Assembly: GCA_963780715.1 (NCBI GenBank)
Contig: CAWADK010000026.1
Span: 19,666 to 83,665 of the forward strand
Length of the DNA: 64,000 nt
Direction: 5' to 3'
Source of the DNA: JALORV01 sp963780715
GTDB lineage: Bacteria; Pseudomonadota; Gammaproteobacteria; Burkholderiales; Burkholderiaceae_F
The notes beneath the pieces are model-generated. The model saw only the letters and a program-made list of their open reading frames with translations. It was not told the origin of the DNA and ran no database searches. Position 1 is the stretch's first letter; every line of letters begins with the position of its first letter. Of the stretch, positions 61,773 to 64,000 are shown one piece after another. The translations under genes were made by a program, and so were the position numbers.

Positions 61773-62791
61773 CGCAGCGCTGCAATCAACAACGCTGTGC
61801 GCTGGATTGTCCAGAACGCACCCAGAGTTCCGACCGTATACCCCGGCAGCACCTGCACCCAGCGCGGCCAGCGAACTTCCAGCACGCGGAAGGCGCCGAT
61901 CATCGCCAGAATCAATGCCACGAAACCGAGCTGCCCCAGTTCGACACCGACATTGAAGGACAGCAGCGCCAATGGCAGGTCCTGCCGCGGCAGGCCAGCG
62001 CTGGTCAAGGCCGTGGCGAAACCGAATCCGTGCAGAAGCCCGAACGCAAACGCCACCACCCACGGGTGACGGATCGTGAAGCTCGTCTCGCCGCGCCAGA
62101 CGCGCACGATCTCCGGGCCGAGAAAGAGAATGCTCAAGGCAATCGCCGCGTTCAGCGGCAGCGCCGGGACATTGGCGACGCCGAGCGTGGCGATGGCGAG
62201 CGTGATGCTGTGGGCGACGGTGAAGGCGGTGATCGTCTTGACCAGCATCCAGCGGTTGCCCACGATCAGCAGCAGGCCCAGCACGAACAGCAGGTGATCA
62301 GCACCGAACAGGATGTGCCGGACGCCCTCGACGACGTAGGTTCCCATCACCTCCCACCACGCCTGAGTGGCGGCAATCTCGACCCACGGTTTCGAAGGGC
62401 GCACGATGGTCTGCACCGTTCGGCCGTCCAGCAGTTCGACGCGCACCAGGGCATCGGTGATCGTGAATTGCAGGCCCTTGATCTCGATGCGCTTACCGGC
62501 CAGTCCGTTCGGCCCGCCGTCGAGCCACCGGCGCTCGACGAGCGAGTCGGTGAGCTCTTGCATGACCGGCGGCTTCAGGTTCGTCACACCATCGGGCAGC
62601 GTCAGCACCAAAGGCAGGCGCGCACCCGCCAGCACCGGCGTGCGCCAGAGCAGCTCGTATTGGCCGGGCGCCGTTTCCTTGATCTCGAGATAGGCCGGCC
62701 GCGACTCGTGAGCGCTCGCCGCGGGCAGTCCGGCCAGCAGGACGAGCAGCACCGCTGCGGCGAATCCGACGATGCGGCGCACGCCGATCAT
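61769..62791 (-). CDS. HupE/UreJ-like membrane protein 3 with extracytoplasmic N-terminal domain
   Basis: A 340-residue protein with a signal peptide (VLLVLLAGLPAASA). An N-terminal soluble domain of about 150 residues follows (HESRPAYLEIKETAPGQYEL ... VRPSKPWVEIAATQAW). The C-terminal HupE-type part has six to seven membrane segments with EGVRHILFGADHLLFVLGLL and FGLLHGFGFATALTSAGL. The ATG at 62791 overlaps the stop of the PpiC-type gene. It is roughly 140 residues longer than the other two, so it is a two-domain variant. Confidence 0.85.
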   Translation of the reverse strand: MIGVRRIVGFAAAVLLVLLAGLPAASAHESRPAYLEIKETAPGQYELLWRTPVLAGARLPLVLTLPDGVTNLKPPVMQELTDSLVERRWLDGGPNGLAGKRIEIKGLQFTITDALVRVELLDGRTVQTIVRPSKPWVEIAATQAWWEVMGTYVVEGVRHILFGADHLLFVLGLLLIVGNRWMLVKTITAFTVAHSITLAIATLGVANVPALPLNAAIALSILFLGPEIVRVWRGETSFTIRHPWVVAFAFGLLHGFGFATALTSAGLPRQDLPLALLSFNVGVELGQLGFVALILAMIGAFRVLEVRWPRWVQVLPGYTVGTLGAFWTIQRTALLIAALR

Positions 62792-63703
62792 TTCGAGACA
62801 GGGCCTGATGTTGCGGGCGCCTTCGTTACTTGCGAAGACGACGGGGCGGCAGAGGACTCCGGCGGCGCCGGCAGCAGCACCGTGTACTTTGCACGCAGTT
62901 CCTTGTAGGCCTTCCCCCAGGCCAGCGTCTTCTGTTCGCCGAGCCACGCGGTCCTGACGTCGGCCTCGACTTCCTCGAAGGCGGGGACGCGGCCCGGAAT
63001 CACGGTGTCCACGAACACCAGGTGCCAGCCGAAACCGGACTCGATCGGCCCCTGCCACGATCCTGGTGTGAGTCTGGCGACGGCCAACGCAAACTGCGGC
63101 CCCATTTCCTTGCCGAGAAACTCAGGCGCACGGTCGCGGTAGTACTCCTGGAACATGAACGGGTCGGCGAGCTCGCTCGCGATCTTTCGCGTCGACCGGC
63201 TGACCAGCGAGCTTCGCCAGCGCCTGCTGCGCGTCGTCTCGTGTACGGGCGCCGCGCCGATCGGGCGAGAAGTACAGATGCCGGAAGCTCAGCCGCGGCG
63301 GCTGCGCGAAATTGGCGCTGTTCCTCTCGAACCAGATCCTGAGCTCGGCAGTCGTCGGCTCGCGCGCGGCAGCTACGTCCTCGGCCAGGAACTGCATCTT
63401 CTGCGCCATGCGCCGCTTGACGATCTCGTCGTCCTTGTCGAGGCCCATCGCAAGCGCCTCGCGGTAAAGAATTTCCTGCTGGACCTTGTTCTCGACCAGG
63501 CGCTGGAGTTCCTGCGGCGTCGGCAGGCGGCGCCACTGCGACTGGTACAGCAGGGTGAGCTGTGAGATCTCGTCGAGCGACAGCCGGATCTCTTTCGATG
63601 CGGCAGGCCCGATCCGAGCGTCGGGAGCCAACTCGTAGACGCCGAACAGCGCGCCGCCGAGCAGCAGGAAGTGAAGCAGTGGCTCGCGCGATAAGTGCTT
63701 CAT
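62788..63703 (-). CDS. PpiC-type peptidyl-prolyl isomerase, frameshifted
   Basis: The N-terminal part has a membrane anchor (LLHFLLLGGALFGVYELAP), a SurA/PpiD-like helical region and FRHLYFSPDRRGARTRDDAQ (parvulin start). After AKLAGQPVDAKDR the frame breaks, and the parvulin domain goes on as FMFQEYYRDRAPEFLGKEMG, GPIESGFGWHLVFVDTVIPG. One extra base at about 63172-63184 gives about 304 residues. The start is 63703. It folds exported or membrane proteins and heads the HupE operon. Confidence 0.82.
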
Positions 63704-63777
63704 GTGGGGGGACGAGACGCCGCAGTGCTAACAGAACCGCGCCCGGACTGCGCGTTGGATTCGGGAGAAGTCGGAGA

Positions 63778-64000
63778 TTACTGGCGCATCCCCGGCAACG
63801 CCGGGGTACGAAGGGCGAGCTCGCGCGCCTCGGCAGAGGGACTCTGACGCAAATACGCAAGCGTCGCCAGCCGCGATGGCAACTGCTGCCGGACGTCGGA
63901 TTTCATCAGTGTTACGTACTCCGATACCGCGTCCCAGTACTGCCAGGCCGCCAGGTCCGGGGCTACGTATCCGGAGATCTCCGGGTGCTCCTTCATGAAT
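63778..64000 (-). CDS. Hypothetical protein, probably cut by the window end
   Basis: A 72-residue C-terminal stretch from an ATG at 63996 to a stop at 63778 is seen (ISGYVAPDLAAWQYWDAVSE, LATLAYLRQSPSAEARELAL). The reading continues upstream without a stop to the window edge, so the true start may lie beyond 64000. It is helical and unrelated to a family I recognise. It lies 75 bases before the PpiC-HupE operon on the same strand, so it may be its first gene. Confidence 0.45.
   Translation of the reverse strand, partial: FMKEHPEISGYVAPDLAAWQYWDAVSEYVTLMKSDVRQQLPSRLATLAYLRQSPSAEARELALRTPALPGMRQ

Noticed and set aside
1..64000. tRNA, rRNA, CRISPR, insertion sequence or prophage genes
   Set aside because: None recognised: no cloverleaf-type sequence, no regular repeat-spacer array, no transposase or integrase, no phage structural gene.

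Overview
The window is GC-rich, densely coded chromosomal DNA that looks like a betaproteobacterium, most likely Burkholderiales. The order gntR-sdhCDAB-sdhE-gltA ... odhA-odhB-lpd-zapE is typical of that group, as are divergent bamD/rluD followed by pgeF, phaC-phaA-phaB, and phaR next to rimO. I see no rRNA, tRNA, insertion sequence, integrase or CRISPR array.

Layout. 1-5142 (minus): an mdh-prpB-prpC-GNAT-prpD operon linking malate dehydrogenase to the methylcitrate cycle for propionyl-CoA. 5143-5521: control region with a perfect palindrome, shared with the divergent gntR regulator. 5522-11433 (plus): gntR, sdhC, sdhD, sdhA, sdhB, sdhE, gltA. 11522-25456 (minus): a DUF4124 protein, then a roughly 13 kb ferredoxin-redox island. 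It holds two complete 2-oxoacid:ferredoxin oxidoreductases (korAB twice), an NfnS/NfnL-like ferredoxin-NAD(P) transhydrogenase pair, a long FAD/iron-sulfur oxidoreductase, a 743-residue protein resembling a degenerate pyruvate:ferredoxin oxidoreductase (PFOR) beta domain fused to a ferredoxin, and a ComB-like phosphatase. 25745-32922 (plus): the NAD-linked 2-oxoglutarate dehydrogenase operon odhA-odhB-(PspC-like)-lpd, then zapE. The window therefore encodes both an NAD-linked and a ferredoxin-linked route for 2-oxoglutarate, back to back with divergent promoters.

32948-39448: general cell functions (coiled-coil periplasmic protein, PP2C phosphatase, YdcH, DinG-like helicase, BamD, RluD, PgeF). 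39601-49742: polyhydroxyalkanoate genes phaC-phaA-phaB and the regulator phaR, separated by a PpiC/SurA-like lipoprotein and a convergent Fe3+-type ABC transporter. 49759-57474: rimO, an alpha/beta-hydrolase-LuxR fusion, a ferritin-like diiron protein, a glutathione transferase, an outer-membrane protein, a second thiolase, a Tat-exported DUF882 protein and a DinB-like protein. 57870-64000 (minus): small envelope proteins (beta-barrel, glycine-zipper lipoprotein, OmpA-like lipoprotein) and a translationally coupled operon of a PpiC-type isomerase with three HupE/UreJ-like membrane proteins.

At least eight conserved genes (gntR, korA2, odhB, the PspC-like gene, the coiled-coil gene, the PP2C gene, rimO, the terminal PpiC gene) are broken by single-base indels, mostly +1 insertions. 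Several are core genes with intact sequence on both sides, so I read most of these as assembly or sequencing errors; they are reported as single genes with the approximate shift position.
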